Origin: Rebecca billardiae RCC1528
Lineage: Eukaryota > Haptophyta
NCBI GenBank assembly: GCA_965240325.2
Contig: OZ251223.1
Span: 3,658,001 to 3,722,000, forward strand
DNA: 64,000 nucleotides
Direction: 5' to 3'
Position numbers and translations under genes: made by a program
Notes under the pieces: model-generated
The model's input: the letters and a program-made list of their open reading frames with translations, nothing else
The model's database searches: none
What the model was told of the DNA's origin: nothing
Shown here: piece by piece, positions 44,563-55,873 of the stretch
Layout of the letters: each line of letters starts with the position of its first letter
How positions within the stretch are numbered: the first letter of the stretch is position 1

Positions 44563-45019
44563 GACCTCAGGGGCGCCGGCACGTGAGGTCGACCGTCAGT
44601 GCGGCACTCGCCGCATGAATTCCGAGGCCGCGGTCGCTGGTCGGCCAACCTGCCTGGCCTGCGGTGCCGCGCGGAGCCTGGGCCGTCCGCATTCGCGGGT
44701 TCGTTGTGCCATGCATACTTGGTCGGAGCCCGAGTCGTGCGTCAGCTTTCTTGTCGCTTGACATGCCCGTTGCAGGCGCTGCTGTGGACCGTACGTAGAC
44801 CTATGTACTGCGTAGTAGTAGTACTGTAGTAGTACTACTACATACTAAGACAGCCGACCGTGTGACTGGCGCCGGCGGGTGCCGCGTGGGTAAAAGTAGA
44901 TCTATTTTTACCCACGCGGCACCCGTGCCGCCGTGCGTCGCGCTGCGGCGCGCGGTGCTCGCCCAGCGCGGAGCCGCTAACCCCCAGCTCGACCGCTACG
45001 GGCAAGCGGGGGTGCGGCC
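44563..45019. other. intergenic region with palindromes
   Basis: Spacer upstream of the MFSD5-like gene. It contains a 16-bp perfect palindrome (GTAGTAGTACTACTAC, 44826-44841) and the long hairpin listed separately. Confidence 0.5.
44877..44924. repeat. perfect 19-bp-stem hairpin
   Basis: Stem GGGTGCCGCGTGGGTAAAA at 44877-44895 pairs perfectly with 44906-44924 across a 10-nt loop that contains TAGATCTA. It lies 96 bp before the MFSD5-like start codon. It could be a regulatory structure, a small foldback or a chance remnant of a repeat. Confidence 0.85.
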
Positions 45020-46007
45020 ATGTCGGGCCGCGGCAGCGGAGGGAGCGGATGGGCGGATGACGAGGTCGCCGAGGCGTTGGTGGAGCAGCCAGCCGTGGAG
45101 ACGATCTTCGCCGCGTTCGCCGTGGGCATGTGGCTTGTCATCGCCGCCCTGTGCCGCCGCCAGACACGCCGGCTGCTCGGCGCCGGCGCAGCCTACCACT
45201 CGCCTACGTGCGCGGCGGCCGGCCCGTCCAGCCCGTCCGCCGGGCCTATGGAGGCGACCTGGCTGCGTGCGGACAACTGGGGCGAGCAGCTGCACCCGGG
45301 CACACCGGCGAGCAGGTCACAGGCCTCGCTCACGGCCGAGCGCGTGCGAATCGCGTGGCGGTACCTGCCGGTGTACGCGCTGGGGACGCTGGGTGACTGG
45401 ATGCAGGGTGGGCACCTGTACGCGCTGTACCACGCGCACGGGTACTCCATCACCGGGATCGCGCACATCTTCGCCGTCGGCTACTCCTCGGCCGCGCTGC
45501 TCGGCACCTACGCCGCCGCGTTTGGCGACCGCGTGGGGTACAGGCGGTGCGTGGTCGTGTACGGCGCGTGCTACTCGCTCGTGTGCGTGTCGATGAACTA
45601 CAGCTCACTCGGCGTGCTGCTGCTCGGGCGCGTGTGCGGCGGCGTGGCCTACTCGCTCCTGTACGTCTCGTTCGAGTCGTGGCTCGTCGCCGAGTGCCAC
45701 GCGCGCTCGCTGCCAGACGATCAGCTCGGCGAGCTCTTCGCGGTCGCGACGACGACCAACGCGGCCTGTGCGGTGCTGGGCGGCGGGCTCGCGCACGTGG
45801 CGCTCGAGGTGCACCGGCTGCGCCGCGTGAGGCACGGCGTGCCCGACGACGTGGGAACCGTCGGCGCGTACGCCGCCCCCTTCAACGCCGCCATCGTGCC
45901 GCTGCTCGGCTGCTCCCTGCTCGCCGCCCTGCTGTGGGACGAGCGGTACGCGCGCGAGCTCTCCGCGCAGGACAAGGACAAGTGGTCGGACGATGGCGAC
46001 GACGCGG

Positions 46008-46051
<44 letters not shown>

Positions 46052-46954
46052 GCGGGCGGCGGCGGCGCGGGCGGCAGCGTCGCGAGCATCAACGGGGTGG
46101 CGGGGGGCGGCGGCGCGAGCGGCGGCGGCGGCGGCGGCGATGGCGGCCGGAGCGGCGGAGCGGCGCCGGCCGCCCCGACCCTCTCGACCACGGGCGCGCT
46201 GCTGCGCTCATTGCGCCGGCTGCGCGGCGAGCCCGTGCTGTGCCACGTGGGCCTGCTCTCCTCGCTGTACGAGGCGACGCTCTACGCCTTCGTCTTCCTC
46301 TGGACCCCCGCGCTCGAGGCGCGCGCGCAGCTGAGCGGCGCCGCTGAGATCCCGCACGGCAAGGTGTTCGCGCTGCTGATGCTCTTCAAGGCGGTGGGCT
46401 CGCGCCTCTTCGCCGCCGGGCTCGAGCTGCAGTCGGCGGGCGCGAGCCGGCCGGCTGGCGCGGCGGCGCGGGCCATGGCGGCCGAGCGGCAGCGCCGCTT
46501 CGCCGTGCGCGCGCTGCAGTTCACCTTTGGCGCGTCGGCGCTCACGCTCGCACTGCCGGTGCTGAGCAGCTCGTACGCGGTCGTGCTGGGCGGCTTCTGC
46601 GGCTTCGAGCTGCTGCTCGGCTTCTACTGGCCCGCGGTGGCGATCCTGCGCACGGAGTACGTGGTCGAGGGGCGCTCGTCGATGATGAGCGTCTTCCGCG
46701 TGCTGCTCAACCTGTGCGTGATCGCCGTGCTCGAGCTGAGCGGGCTGCTCAGCGAGAGCGCCATGTTTGGCGTCGCGGCGTGCATGCTGCTGCTCGCGCT
46801 CCACTCGACGTGGCGCGTGCAATCGGCGGGCGGGAGGCGGCGCGCGAGCGTCGACGTCGCGCGCGGCCGCGAAGGCGCGCCGCTGCTCGGCGGTCGCAGC
46901 GCGAAGGGCGGCGGTGTCGATGAGCGACGCCTGTCGGCGTCAGACGAGCTGTGA
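45020..46954 (+). CDS. MFSD5-like major facilitator (molybdate-anion transporter family)
   Basis: Predicted 644-aa MFS transporter with the sequence pattern of MFSD5/MOT2: GDWMQGGHLYALYHAHGYS, then FAVGYSSAALLGTYAAAFGDRVGYRR (loop 2-3 motif), then LGRVCGGVAYSLLYVSFESWLVAE. About twelve TM helices can be drawn: one or two before residue 120, a cluster at 115-300, and another at 390-600. MFSD5 relatives import molybdate in algae and animals; substrate here is inferred only. The central cytoplasmic loop holds an unusual Gly-rich tract encoded by GGC repeats (about residues 333-380), followed by an Ala/Pro stretch. The start ATG at 45020 gives MSGRGSGGSGW. The C-terminus is Arg-rich then acidic. 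No introns needed. Confidence 0.86.
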
Positions 46955-47842
46955 GCGTCAGCGCTGCTGCGCTGACTGGCTGGCTCAGTGACTGCTGAGC
47001 CAGTCTCAATGACGACTGCAGCACTGCGAGTGTCGCGTGGCCGGCTACAATGCATGATGCGCCGACGAAACTAGACGACTAGTGCTGTCATTATCATCAT
47101 CATCGATCACTAGAGAGAGACGGAGCAGGTACCGTAGACTGCGCGCGAGCAGACTAGCACTCTTATCAGTAGTCTTGGGACTCTTGTGAGTCTTGCCTCT
47201 TGGCGGGGCCGGCGCCGGCGCGCGGACGCTGAGGGAACCGAGTACTGTATCACAATGACCGCCGTCAGTATAACGGCCAGGGCCGCGCGCGCGCGCATCG
47301 GAGACGTGAGATGACATACAGCATATACGGGCGCGCGCATGCATATGTCTCATGTCTGACGACGACGAATAATATAATACTTAAGAGTAGTTAAGGACGA
47401 CTCTGGCTGAATAAATTTAACTATACTGCTACTCTGATAATAAAAAATAAAGACTGACGATGACGAAAAATCGGCGCGGTGGCGGGTCACAGACTCACAG
47501 ACACAGTGCTGGCACCATTGCCCGAGGCTGCCAGCGACGATTTAGCTGGCACCAGTGGCAGTGGCACCGCCCGGACGGGCGGAGTGACCGTATATATATA
47601 TATATATAGTATCATTGGAGTAATGTAGACGACGTTCACTACGGCTGCGGCCGGCACCGCAGCATGACCCGCCGAACTTGAGAGTCGGGCCGGGCTGTGA
47701 CACGCCGCCCGCCAGGCTCCGTACTCTCTCAGCCGTCGAGCCGAGCGGCGCGACTATGTTGTCCGGTTGCTGTCCGCCGTTGTCCGTGTGACTCCGTGTC
47801 GTGAAAAGTATCAGACGACTGCTCTCTGCTGCAGATACGACT
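46955..47842. other. convergent intergenic region
   Basis: Spacer between the 3' ends of the MFSD5-like and ABC-F genes. AT-richer in places, with a short TA run at about 47590-47608. No gene seen. Confidence 0.5.
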
Positions 47843-50134
47843 CTACTGAGACTGCAGCTCGACCTCGGCCGCGCGCTCCATCAGCTCGAGCCAGCGCTCC
47901 TCGCGCGCCTCCACTTCGAGGGCGAGCTCGGCGGCGCGCGCCGAGAGCTCGCTCACCTGGTCGTACGCGCCGTCCGCCGTGCACGCCGCCTCCACCGCCG
48001 CCTCGGCCGCCTCGAGCTCGGCGCGCAGCCGCTCGACGTCCGCCTCGATGCTCTCGTACTCACGCGCCTCGTTGAAGCTCAGCTTCTTCTTGGACGTGCG
48101 CACCCGCCCCGCCCTCTTGGCCGCGCCGGGCGGTGCGCTCGCGGGCGCGGCGGAGCCGTCGCCGCCGCCGCCGGGGGCCGGCGCGGCCGTCGCGTCGGCG
48201 AGGCGCGCGGCCTCGTCGCGCGCGCGCACCGCGGCCACGTACTCGGCGTAGCCGCCGCCCATCTGGCGCACGGAGCCGTCCCCCAGCAGGGCGAGCACGC
48301 CATCGGTGCACGTGCGCTCGACGAAGGCGCGGTCGTGCGAGACGCAGAGCAGCACGCCGTCGAACTCCTCGTGCAGGAACTGCTCGAGCGCGGAGATGGT
48401 CGGCAGGTCGATGTCGTTGGTCGGCTCGTCGAGCACGAGCACGTTGGGCGCGCGCGCGAGCACGCGCAGCAGCTGCAGCCGCCGCCGCTCGCCGCCGCTG
48501 AGCCGGCCGACGAGTGCGCCCCACTGCGCGCGCGGGAAGCCGAGGAGGTCGAGCAGCCGGCGCGCGGCCGCCTCGGCGCCGCCCGCGCCGAGCGGCGTCT
48601 CGCTCACGCCGCCGTGCCCGCTGCCGTCCGTGCGCGCCTCGTCCACCGCCCGCTGCACAAACTCGAGCACGCGCATGCTCAGCGGGTCGGCTGCGGGCAC
48701 GCCCGCGGGCGCGGAGGCGGCCGCGCCGCTGCCGCCGCCGCCGCCCGCCGCGCGCGCGGGCGGCGCCGCGCCGTCTCCGCCGGTCGGCGAAGCGTCGAGC
48801 ATCTCGGCCTCGAGGCCGCGCTGGTCGTAGTACCCGAAGCGCACGGTCTCGCCAACGGCCCGCGCGCCCGCCGCGAGCGGCTCGGTGCCGACGATGGCGC
48901 GCAGGAGCGTGCTCTTGCCGCAGCCGTTGGCGCCCACCACGCCCCAGCGCGCGCGCGGCTCGAGCACGAGGTCCACGTCGGAGAGGAGCGGGGCGCCGTC
49001 GGCGCGGCGCGCGGGGTGCGCGAGCGCGGCGCCGGAGAGCTCGAGCACTTTCGTCCCCAGCCGCGCCATCCCCTCCCCCAGCCGGGAGAGCTCCGCCGCG
49101 CGCCGGCCGCCGGCCGCGCCCGCCGCGGTCGCCTCGAGGTCGAAGTAGCGGTCGATGCGCGCGCGCGACTTGGTCTCGCGCGCCTGCGGCTGGCGGCTCA
49201 TCCAGTCGCGCTCGCGGCGCAGCAGCGTGCGCGCGCGCTCGGCCACGTTCGCCTGCGCGGCGAGCCGCTCCTCCTTCAGCTCCAGGTACCGCCCGTACTC
49301 ACCGCGCCACTCGTACGCGTGCAGCGCGCCGCCCTCGAGCTCGAGCAGCCCGTCCGCGCACACGGCCTCGAGGAAGAAGCGGTCGTGCGAGACGCAGACG
49401 ACGGCGGGCTGCGCGCGGTTGGGGGCGGGTTTGGTGAGCAGCTCGATCAGGTAGTCCACGGCGCGCGCGTCCAGGTGGTTCGTCGGCTCGTCCAGCAGCA
49501 GCACGTCCGGCTCGCGCGCGAGCGCCGCCGCGAGCCCCGCGCGCTTGCGCTCGCCGCCCGAGCACGTGCCCACGTCCTTGTCGAGGATGGGCGTGAGGCC
49601 GAGCAGCTCGCACACGGCGCCGAGCCGCGCGTCGTCCTCCCAGCAGCCCTCCGCGGCGCTGGCCGCGCGGGCGAGCGCGTCAGCGTCCGTCTCCGACCGC
49701 GTGCTCGCCTCGTGGTACTCGAAGGCCGCGCGCAGGCTGGCGTCGACCGTCGACGACGCGTCCGGCGCAATGCCCGTGTACACGTGCTCGCGCACGGTGC
49801 GCCCGCGCAGCGGCGGCTCCTGCTCGACGTAGAGGATGCGCGTGCCGCGCGCGCTCTCGACCACCCCGTCGTCCGCGCGCTCGACGCCCGCGAGCGCCTT
49901 GAGAAGCGTGCTCTTGCCCGAGCCGTTTGCGCCGACAAGCCCGACGCGCGAGCCCGCGCCGATGCTCACGCTGACGTCCTTGAACTGGTGGACCTTGCCG
50001 TCGTTGGCGCGCGTGAGCCGCTCAGACCAGAGCACGCGCGCCGCCGGCGACGTCGACGTCGAGCCGCTCGACGTGCCCAGATGAGACAGCAGATGCAGGG
50101 CCAGCAGCAGGAGCCTCGAGGGCGCCGCCGCCAT
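47843..50134 (-). CDS. ABC-F family ATPase (Uup-like)
   Basis: Predicted 763-aa ABC-F protein: two ATP-binding cassettes and no transmembrane domain. ABC-F proteins bind the ribosome and act in translation or, for Uup, in replication and ribosome-related stress. First cassette: Walker [10 protein letters not shown] (68-76), signature [12 protein letters not shown], Walker [13 protein letters not shown]. The linker follows ([20 protein letters not shown]). Second cassette: GANGCGKST, signature [12 protein letters not shown], Walker [13 protein letters not shown], switch VSHDRAFVE. The C-terminus ([23 protein letters not shown] onward) is a coiled coil as in Uup. The first 20 residues ([12 protein letters not shown]) are signal-like, followed by a Ser/Thr stretch, so plastid targeting through a bipartite presequence is possible. 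A Gly/Ala-rich insert sits in the second cassette between Walker A and the signature. Confidence 0.94.
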   Translation of the reverse strand: MAAAPSRLLLLALHLLSHLGTSSGSTSTSPAARVLWSERLTRANDGKVHQFKDVSVSIGAGSRVGLVGANGSGKSTLLKALAGVERADDGVVESARGTRILYVEQEPPLRGRTVREHVYTGIAPDASSTVDASLRAAFEYHEASTRSETDADALARAASAAEGCWEDDARLGAVCELLGLTPILDKDVGTCSGGERKRAGLAAALAREPDVLLLDEPTNHLDARAVDYLIELLTKPAPNRAQPAVVCVSHDRFFLEAVCADGLLELEGGALHAYEWRGEYGRYLELKEERLAAQANVAERARTLLRRERDWMSRQPQARETKSRARIDRYFDLEATAAGAAGGRRAAELSRLGEGMARLGTKVLELSGAALAHPARRADGAPLLSDVDLVLEPRARWGVVGANGCGKSTLLRAIVGTEPLAAGARAVGETVRFGYYDQRGLEAEMLDASPTGGDGAAPPARAAGGGGGSGAAASAPAGVPAADPLSMRVLEFVQRAVDEARTDGSGHGGVSETPLGAGGAEAAARRLLDLLGFPRAQWGALVGRLSGGERRRLQLLRVLARAPNVLVLDEPTNDIDLPTISALEQFLHEEFDGVLLCVSHDRAFVERTCTDGVLALLGDGSVRQMGGGYAEYVAAVRARDEAARLADATAAPAPGGGGDGSAAPASAPPGAAKRAGRVRTSKKKLSFNEAREYESIEADVERLRAELEAAEAAVEAACTADGAYDQVSELSARAAELALEVEAREERWLELMERAAEVELQSQ

Positions 50135-50247
50135 CGTGGACTCGTGCCCCCCCGCCGATGGCCGGATCTTCCGGATCTGAGATCGCCACCCCCGGACCGC
50201 CTTTTGCCCAGCAGCTGTGGCCGCTGTGCGCGCCGACGCTCAGCGCC
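50135..50247. promoter_or_regulatory. 113-bp putative bidirectional promoter
   Basis: ABC-F (minus, ATG 50134) and proteasome alpha-2 (plus, ATG 50248) start 113 bp apart in opposite directions. An in-frame ATG at 50158 would leave only 23 bp, so it is unlikely to be the proteasome start. No clear TATA box is seen. Confidence 0.4.
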
Positions 50248-51392
50248 ATGTCGGAGGGAGCGTACTCCTTCTCGCTCACGACCTTCAGCCCGTCGGGCAA
50301 GCTCGTGCAGATCGAGTATGCCCTCAACGCAGTCGCTGCAGGCAGCACATCGCTCGGCATCCGCGGTGCGCGCACACGCGCGCACGCGCCCGCGCGCGCG
50401 CGTGCGCACTGTGTGGCGCGCGTCTGACAGAGCAGAGCGGCCAGGAGCTCATGCGTGTGCGCGCGCACGACCCGGGCGCCGCGCCGTTCGCAGCCAAGAA
50501 TGGCGTGGTGATCGCGACGGAGAAGAAGGCGCCGACGATCCTCATCGACGAGACTTCGCTGCAGAAGATTTGCATGCTCACAGACAGCATCGGCGCTGTG
50601 TATTCTGGGATGGGTGCGCGCACCGGCGCACGCCACGCACCGCGTGCTCGCTGAGCGGCCGCCGGGCGTGTACCGCCGGCCGACGAGTGGGCGCGCCCAC
50701 ACATGTCCCTCTCTCGCCGAGGAGAGCCCGCGCGCACGCCGCTGGCTGCGTCCTCTGCGGCGTCCCTCACTCGCGCACGCGCGTGTGCGCCTGCCCCGCC
50801 CGCCGCCTCCTTCCCGGCGTGCAGGCCCGGATTTCCGCGTGCTGATCGCGAAGGGGCGCAAGGCGGCGCAGGCGTACTACCGCGTGTACCGGGAAGAGAT
50901 CCCCGTGCTGCAGCTCGTGCGCGAGCTCGCGATGGTGATGCAGGAGTTCACGCAGTCCGGCGGCGTCCGCCCGTTTGGCATCTCGCTGCTGCTCGCCGGC
51001 TTCGACCACGGCGGGCCACACCTCTACCAGATCGACCCGAGCGGCTCGTTCATCGCGTGGAAGGCGAACGCCATCGGGAAGAACTTCGTGAACGCGAAGT
51101 CGTTCCTCGAGAAGAGGTGCGCGCGCCGCCGCGCCGACCCGCCGCCCGTGCGCGCGAGCGCCGCTCACAGCCCGTCCCACGGCGGGCGCGCGCGTGGGCG
51201 GGTGGCGCGCGCAGGTTCAACGACGAGATGGAGCTGGAGGACGCGATCCACACGGCGCTGCTCACGCTCAAGGAGGGCTTCGACGGGCTGGTGGACGAGC
51301 ACAACATCGAGATCGGCATCGTGACCGACGACAAGAAGTTCAAAGTGCTCACACCAGCGGAGATCAAGGACTATCTCGCCGAGGTCGACTGA
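50248..51392 (+). CDS. PSMA2: 20S proteasome subunit alpha type-2
   Basis: Four exons, 50248-50365, 50494-50613, 50825-51116 and 51215-51392, give a 235-aa protein, the same length as the Arabidopsis homologue. It is the alpha-2 subunit of the 20S proteasome outer ring, which gates substrate entry. Seen: the alpha-subunit N-terminal motif [21 protein letters not shown], then across the first junction [16 protein letters not shown], then [53 protein letters not shown], and the end [17 protein letters not shown]. All three introns (128, 211, 98 bp) use a GTGCGC donor and an AG acceptor. Catalytic residues are not expected in alpha subunits. An upstream in-frame ATG at 50158 would add 30 residues not seen in the family. 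Paired head-to-head with ABC-F. Confidence 0.97.
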
Positions 51393-52153
51393 GATGCCGG
51401 GGTCGTGACGCTGGGCCGGTGCCACGCAGACTCGCAGAGTTGCGGCACGGCGGGGCAGGCAGGTGCTCAGACCCTGCGGGTGTCGCCGCCTCGCGGTCAG
51501 ATGGCCCTGGCGTGATAAAGCCGGCGTGGTGGACGCTTGGCCTCCTACGGAAGGCGGCCAGGCGCTGCTGTCGTTTCACGGCGCCCGGCGGGACTCTTTC
51601 AGCAACAGCAGCTGCCTCTCGGACTCGGTCTCGGACTCCCTGACCAGTGACTTGTCGGCTCACCGAAGCGGCATCGCGCCGGGATGGGAGAGACTGGAGA
51701 GCGTTGCCGTTAGTAGCTTACAAGAACCGGATGTAGCTAGCAGTACCGTGCTGCTAGGACCGCTCAAACTGTTGGCCGTGCTGTCACTGCTGACACTGAG
51801 ACTGTCAGAGTCGCCTGAGAGTGAGAGTCTGAGAGCAGAGTGAGACTACGCTGTCGCTGAGTCCGGGCGCTCGGCGGGGAGAAATAGCGCAGGAAAAACA
51901 AAAAAGAACTACGACGCGCAAGATTCAGGCAAGAATGTCCTTGCTGCGGGTAAGTAATTCGGACTGCCGCATCACTGATGAGCAAGGCGGACAAGCGCCG
52001 TTCCGCGGTTGAAGGTGGTAATAGTGGCAGTAGTAGTCCCGACCACGGCGGGACAGCCGGGGCCGTTCACAGAGGGAAAAACAACCCGCTTGTGGGGGGC
52101 CATCAGCGTTACGCCCCGAGTTCTGGCCGAGGCCTCAAGGAGTAGCCGGCGGC
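51393..52153. other. intergenic region
   Basis: Nothing recognisable. Short motifs such as CTCGGACTCGGTCTCGGACTC and GAGAGTGAGAGTCTGAGAG occur. Confidence 0.45.
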
Positions 52154-53422
52154 ATGGGGACGGGGCAGTCCAAGAACGGGAGTGGCAAGAAGACAAAGGA
52201 AAACAACGCACAGCCCGCTTCGAACCCCGCCGGAGGGTCGCCCGAGCCAGCAGGCGGCGCACCCGGCGGACCGAGCTCGGACGCAAGCGGATCGGCTCCG
52301 AGGGGTGGCTTGGCCGAGGGTGGCGGCGAGGCGCGGGCAGCAGCGGCAGAGCCGGACTCGGTCAAGCGAAAAGCCTCGACCGGCGCCGCCCACACGCTCC
52401 CGCAGGCGACCGATGACGTGACCATGGCCAGAGAGGAGCAGGCCACGCAGCCACCGGAGGATCCATTCCGCTCACGCAAGCCAGCGGATCCGGTGTCGAC
52501 GCCGGCCGCAGCGGACGGAGCGCAGGGTGCCGCGGGCAGTTCGACCGCCCCTCCGGCGGCCGCCGAGCCCACCCAACCCGAAGAGCACCGCCCAACTGAC
52601 GAGCTCCACGAGGTAAACGCAACCGACACAACCGCCCCGTTGCGAGAGCCGGCGCCGAGCAAGCCGGAGCAGCTGGCGCCAGAGCCTGCGCCGCCCCCGA
52701 GCAAGCCGGAGCAGCCGGCACCAGTCCCGCCTTTGGTGGCCGAGGCTGCGCACACGACGAACGCCGGCCCCGACGCCGTCATGGCCTTGTCGCCGAGAGA
52801 GACACGGGCAGACGAGCCTTTGAGCCCTCGGCCCGACGGGCGCTCGCGCTCGCCGCTGGCGGCCAGCGCCTCACCCCGGCCCCCGCCTGAGGTGCTGGCG
52901 GCGAGGAGCGGCGGCGGTGCGTGGGGCGGAAGCGGAGGCGGCGATGCCAACGGGGCTGGCCCCGGAGATAAGGCCGTCCTCAACGGGACGCACGAGGGTG
53001 CGGACCGCCAGTCGGAGGTCCAACAGTTGGAGCAGCTCGTGCAGTCCCCGCAGCAGTCGCGCAAGCCAAAAGGCGGCATGGGCGCTGACGACGTGCAGCC
53101 GATTGAGGCGGATGGGGCAGGCGAGCCGGACTCGCCCACGGGCTTGACGCCGACAGCGTCGGATGCGTTCCTCTCGGCGTTCCAGCGTGAGCACCCGCTC
53201 CTCGCGGACGACGGCCCCGTCTCCGCGCCGACCGCGCCCAAACGGAATGGCTGGTCGGATGGCGCGACCGCCCTCACGACCACGCCCGCGAGCACCGCGC
53301 TCAGCTCGGCGCTGCAAACCGCCCCGAGCGCCGGCAAGGGCGCAGATCTGTACAAGTCCGCGCTCGACGACGCCGACGAGATGCTCATCCACGACATCGA
53401 GGACGAGCTCTCGCTGCTTTGA
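52154..53422 (+). CDS. disordered Pro/Ala-rich protein with N-myristoylation-like start
   Basis: Predicted 422-aa protein that I do not recognise. The N-terminus MGTGQSKNGSGKKTKEN fits the N-myristoylation pattern (Gly2, Ser6, then basic residues), so membrane attachment is plausible. Residues 20-330 are rich in Pro, Ala, Glu and Ser and predicted disordered, with two copies of a SKPEQ(L/P)AP repeat. The C-terminus is more ordered: SDAFLSAFQREHPLLADDGP, then GADLYKSALDDADEMLIHDIEDELSLL, an acidic helix that could be a binding motif. The frame is open over 1.27 kb with a clean ATG. The opposite strand also has a long open frame, a GC-rich artefact. A scaffold or signalling role is only a guess. 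Confidence 0.6.
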   Translation: MGTGQSKNGSGKKTKENNAQPASNPAGGSPEPAGGAPGGPSSDASGSAPRGGLAEGGGEARAAAAEPDSVKRKASTGAAHTLPQATDDVTMAREEQATQPPEDPFRSRKPADPVSTPAAADGAQGAAGSSTAPPAAAEPTQPEEHRPTDELHEVNATDTTAPLREPAPSKPEQLAPEPAPPPSKPEQPAPVPPLVAEAAHTTNAGPDAVMALSPRETRADEPLSPRPDGRSRSPLAASASPRPPPEVLAARSGGGAWGGSGGGDANGAGPGDKAVLNGTHEGADRQSEVQQLEQLVQSPQQSRKPKGGMGADDVQPIEADGAGEPDSPTGLTPTASDAFLSAFQREHPLLADDGPVSAPTAPKRNGWSDGATALTTTPASTALSSALQTAPSAGKGADLYKSALDDADEMLIHDIEDELSLL

Positions 53423-54205
53423 CGCCGAGCGGACAGGTAGACCGCACCCGTGCATCGGCTGGCGGCCGTGCCAGGCGGCAGGTGATCTGCCGACCCTTCC
53501 TACGCATCAGCTTGTCGGTGCAGGCCACCACTGCAGGCCGGGGCTGCCACTTGCACCGGCGCTGCATGCGTGAGACGGCACGCCGCAGGGCCGCTAGCCC
53601 GATGAGTGTGGCGCGCAGCGCTGCTGGCCGATCACGGCGCGCGTCGCGGCTGCCCGGGCCGGCGGACTTGAATCTTGATGCGGGCCGCGGCTATTGAGTA
53701 TTGGCCTAATACTACTATATTCACATTGCCGCCAGTGATTGCGGCGCGGCCGCGGACCGTCGGAGACCGACGGTCTGACGGAGCGCCGAGCGGCCGTGGC
53801 ACGGTGCCCGCCCCGTACTCTACTAGTACTACGTTTATTGAGTTGACTAGTAGTAGTTTCAGTATAGACTATTTACTAGCCTGCCCTACGCGGATAATTT
53901 GTCGCGGACGCGGTCGGCGACGCGGATTAACCGCTCCGAGTATTTTAATAGTAACTACCGGCGCCGTCCGGCGCGACGCCGTCGGCCGAGTAATAGTATG
54001 CTAACGTATACTAGCTCTATTATTAATATTATATGACCGCGTTCCGCGGTCCTTTTCTGCATCTAGAATCAACGCAGTTTGGGGCCCGCGGTGGCCGTGC
54101 AATCGCGGCTCTCCGCCGTAGTGGCAGTTCGCCAGTTGAAGTCGGTTCTGAGATGACTGAAGCTATTAGTCCGACCGTCGCCCTGCCTGCGCGACCGCGA
54201 GACTC

Positions 54206-54741
54206 ATTCACACTTCACACAATCACAGCAGCGGACCTGAGACCGCACCCGGCACCGGTCGTCAAATCGGACCGTCCGTCTGACAACTAGCTGCCAAATG
54301 TCCAACTGGCTGATCAGCTCGGATCCGCAACCCGTCCGCGATCGTGTCATCGGCATCGGAATTACTACTAGTAGCTGCCAAACTGTCCAACTCTGGCTGA
54401 TCAGCTCGGATCCGACCCGTCCGCGATCGTGCCGAGTGAGTCGTGCCGCGGAGCTCGGAGTACTGAAGGAGTATTCACACTTCACACAATCGGCACAGCA
54501 GCGGACCTGAGACCGCACCCGGCACCGGTCGTCAAATCGGACGTCCGTCTGACAACTAGCTGCCAAATGTCCAACTGGCTGATCAGCTCGGATCCGACCC
54601 GTCCGCGATCGTGCCATCGGCATCGGAATTACTACCAGTAGCTGCCAAACTGTCCGCAACTCTGGCTGATCAGCTCGGATCCGACCCGTCCGCGATCGTG
54701 CCGAGTGAGTCGTGCCGCGGAGCTCGGAGTACTGAAGGAGT
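54206..54741. repeat. two-copy tandem repeat, ~267 bp
   Basis: 54206-54472 and 54473-54741 are direct copies that start ATTCACACTTCACACAATC. Inside each unit, a shorter block GCTGATCAGCTCGGATCCG occurs twice, followed by CCGTCCGCGATCGTG, so the unit itself arose by duplication. Confidence 0.85.
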
Positions 54742-55478
54742 CGGGTGTGACAGCAGGGTGCTTTAGCGCTGCGGCCCGTGCCAGCCAACGACCAGACGTA
54801 CTCTGGCCACTTGACCCGCGTTGCACGGGTGCCGTGACCGTGACGCCCTGCCTACCCGCTACCGCGCGCGCCGCGCGACTCGGGGTGATGGAGAGCGGAT
54901 GGCGCCGACAGCAGCAGCAGTCCTCATGAAGACGATGAAACTGGCGGCACGGGTGCACGAGGTGGCAGGCGAAAGCGCGCCGACGAGACCGCATTTGACA
55001 CACCTGAGCCGCACGCGCGTGCCGTCGCCGAGCGGCGAGCGCTGCAAACAAACGCGCACTACTGCTACCGCGCGCGCCACGACGTCGACGGCGCGGCACT
55101 AGCTGATGCAGGCCGTACTGCCGGCACTGCTTCTGCGATCATGCGCCACGGTCGCAGCTGACTGCGTGAGCAGCAAGCGGGAGGCGGGTCCGGAGGCACG
55201 TGCAGGCGCCGTCCCGCATCCGCCATCGTGCCGGGCCCGGGGCACGTCACCTCCGACGAATAAACGATCCGGATGTGGCCCAGTCCGGACGTCACGCGAT
55301 CCGGGAGGACGAATACGATTCGCTCGTAACGAACCGTTACGTTAAAGTCACGTCCGGCTGACGTCCAGATCGCACTTTACTTAGGGAATATCGTGGACGC
55401 GGTGTTTTTCGGCCTAATAGACCTCTCTATGCGATCATCCGTCTGAAAAAAAAACTCGAATGACTCGGTCTCCGCCGC

Positions 55479-55603
55479 CAGCCCTAAAAATCGCCCCCCG
55501 TCCCTTTTTTCTTGATCAAAGATCTTTTTGAAACGTGGTTCGGGCCCGCTGGTGCGGGCTCCACGCTGCGCGCTCCGCCCTGCACCGCGGGCCATAATCT
55601 GAA
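55479..55603 (+). repeat. dispersed repeat, copy 1
   Basis: About 125 bp with a GATCAAAGATCTTTTTGA core and a GCGCTCCGCCCTGCACCGCG end. The inverse copy is at 60982-61108, estimated 80-90% identical. Confidence 0.7.
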
Positions 55604-55752
55604 ATATGCCTATGGGGCGCACGGACGACAGTGCTGACGACAGCCTGACTCGCAGTCCGGTATTTAAGACGTCATTCGTCGTTATTTATTAATTAATTCT
55701 GCACGGTACTACGGCGTACGCCATTCAAAACCGGCAGTGGCCATCCGAGTTG

Positions 55753-55873
<121 letters not shown>

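Noticed and set aside
47801-50845. 1,014-codon plus-strand open frame opposite the ABC-F gene
   Set aside because: It is an antisense shadow of the clear ABC-F protein. Its translation is Arg/Ala/His-rich with no domain, and it runs across the proteasome gene start.
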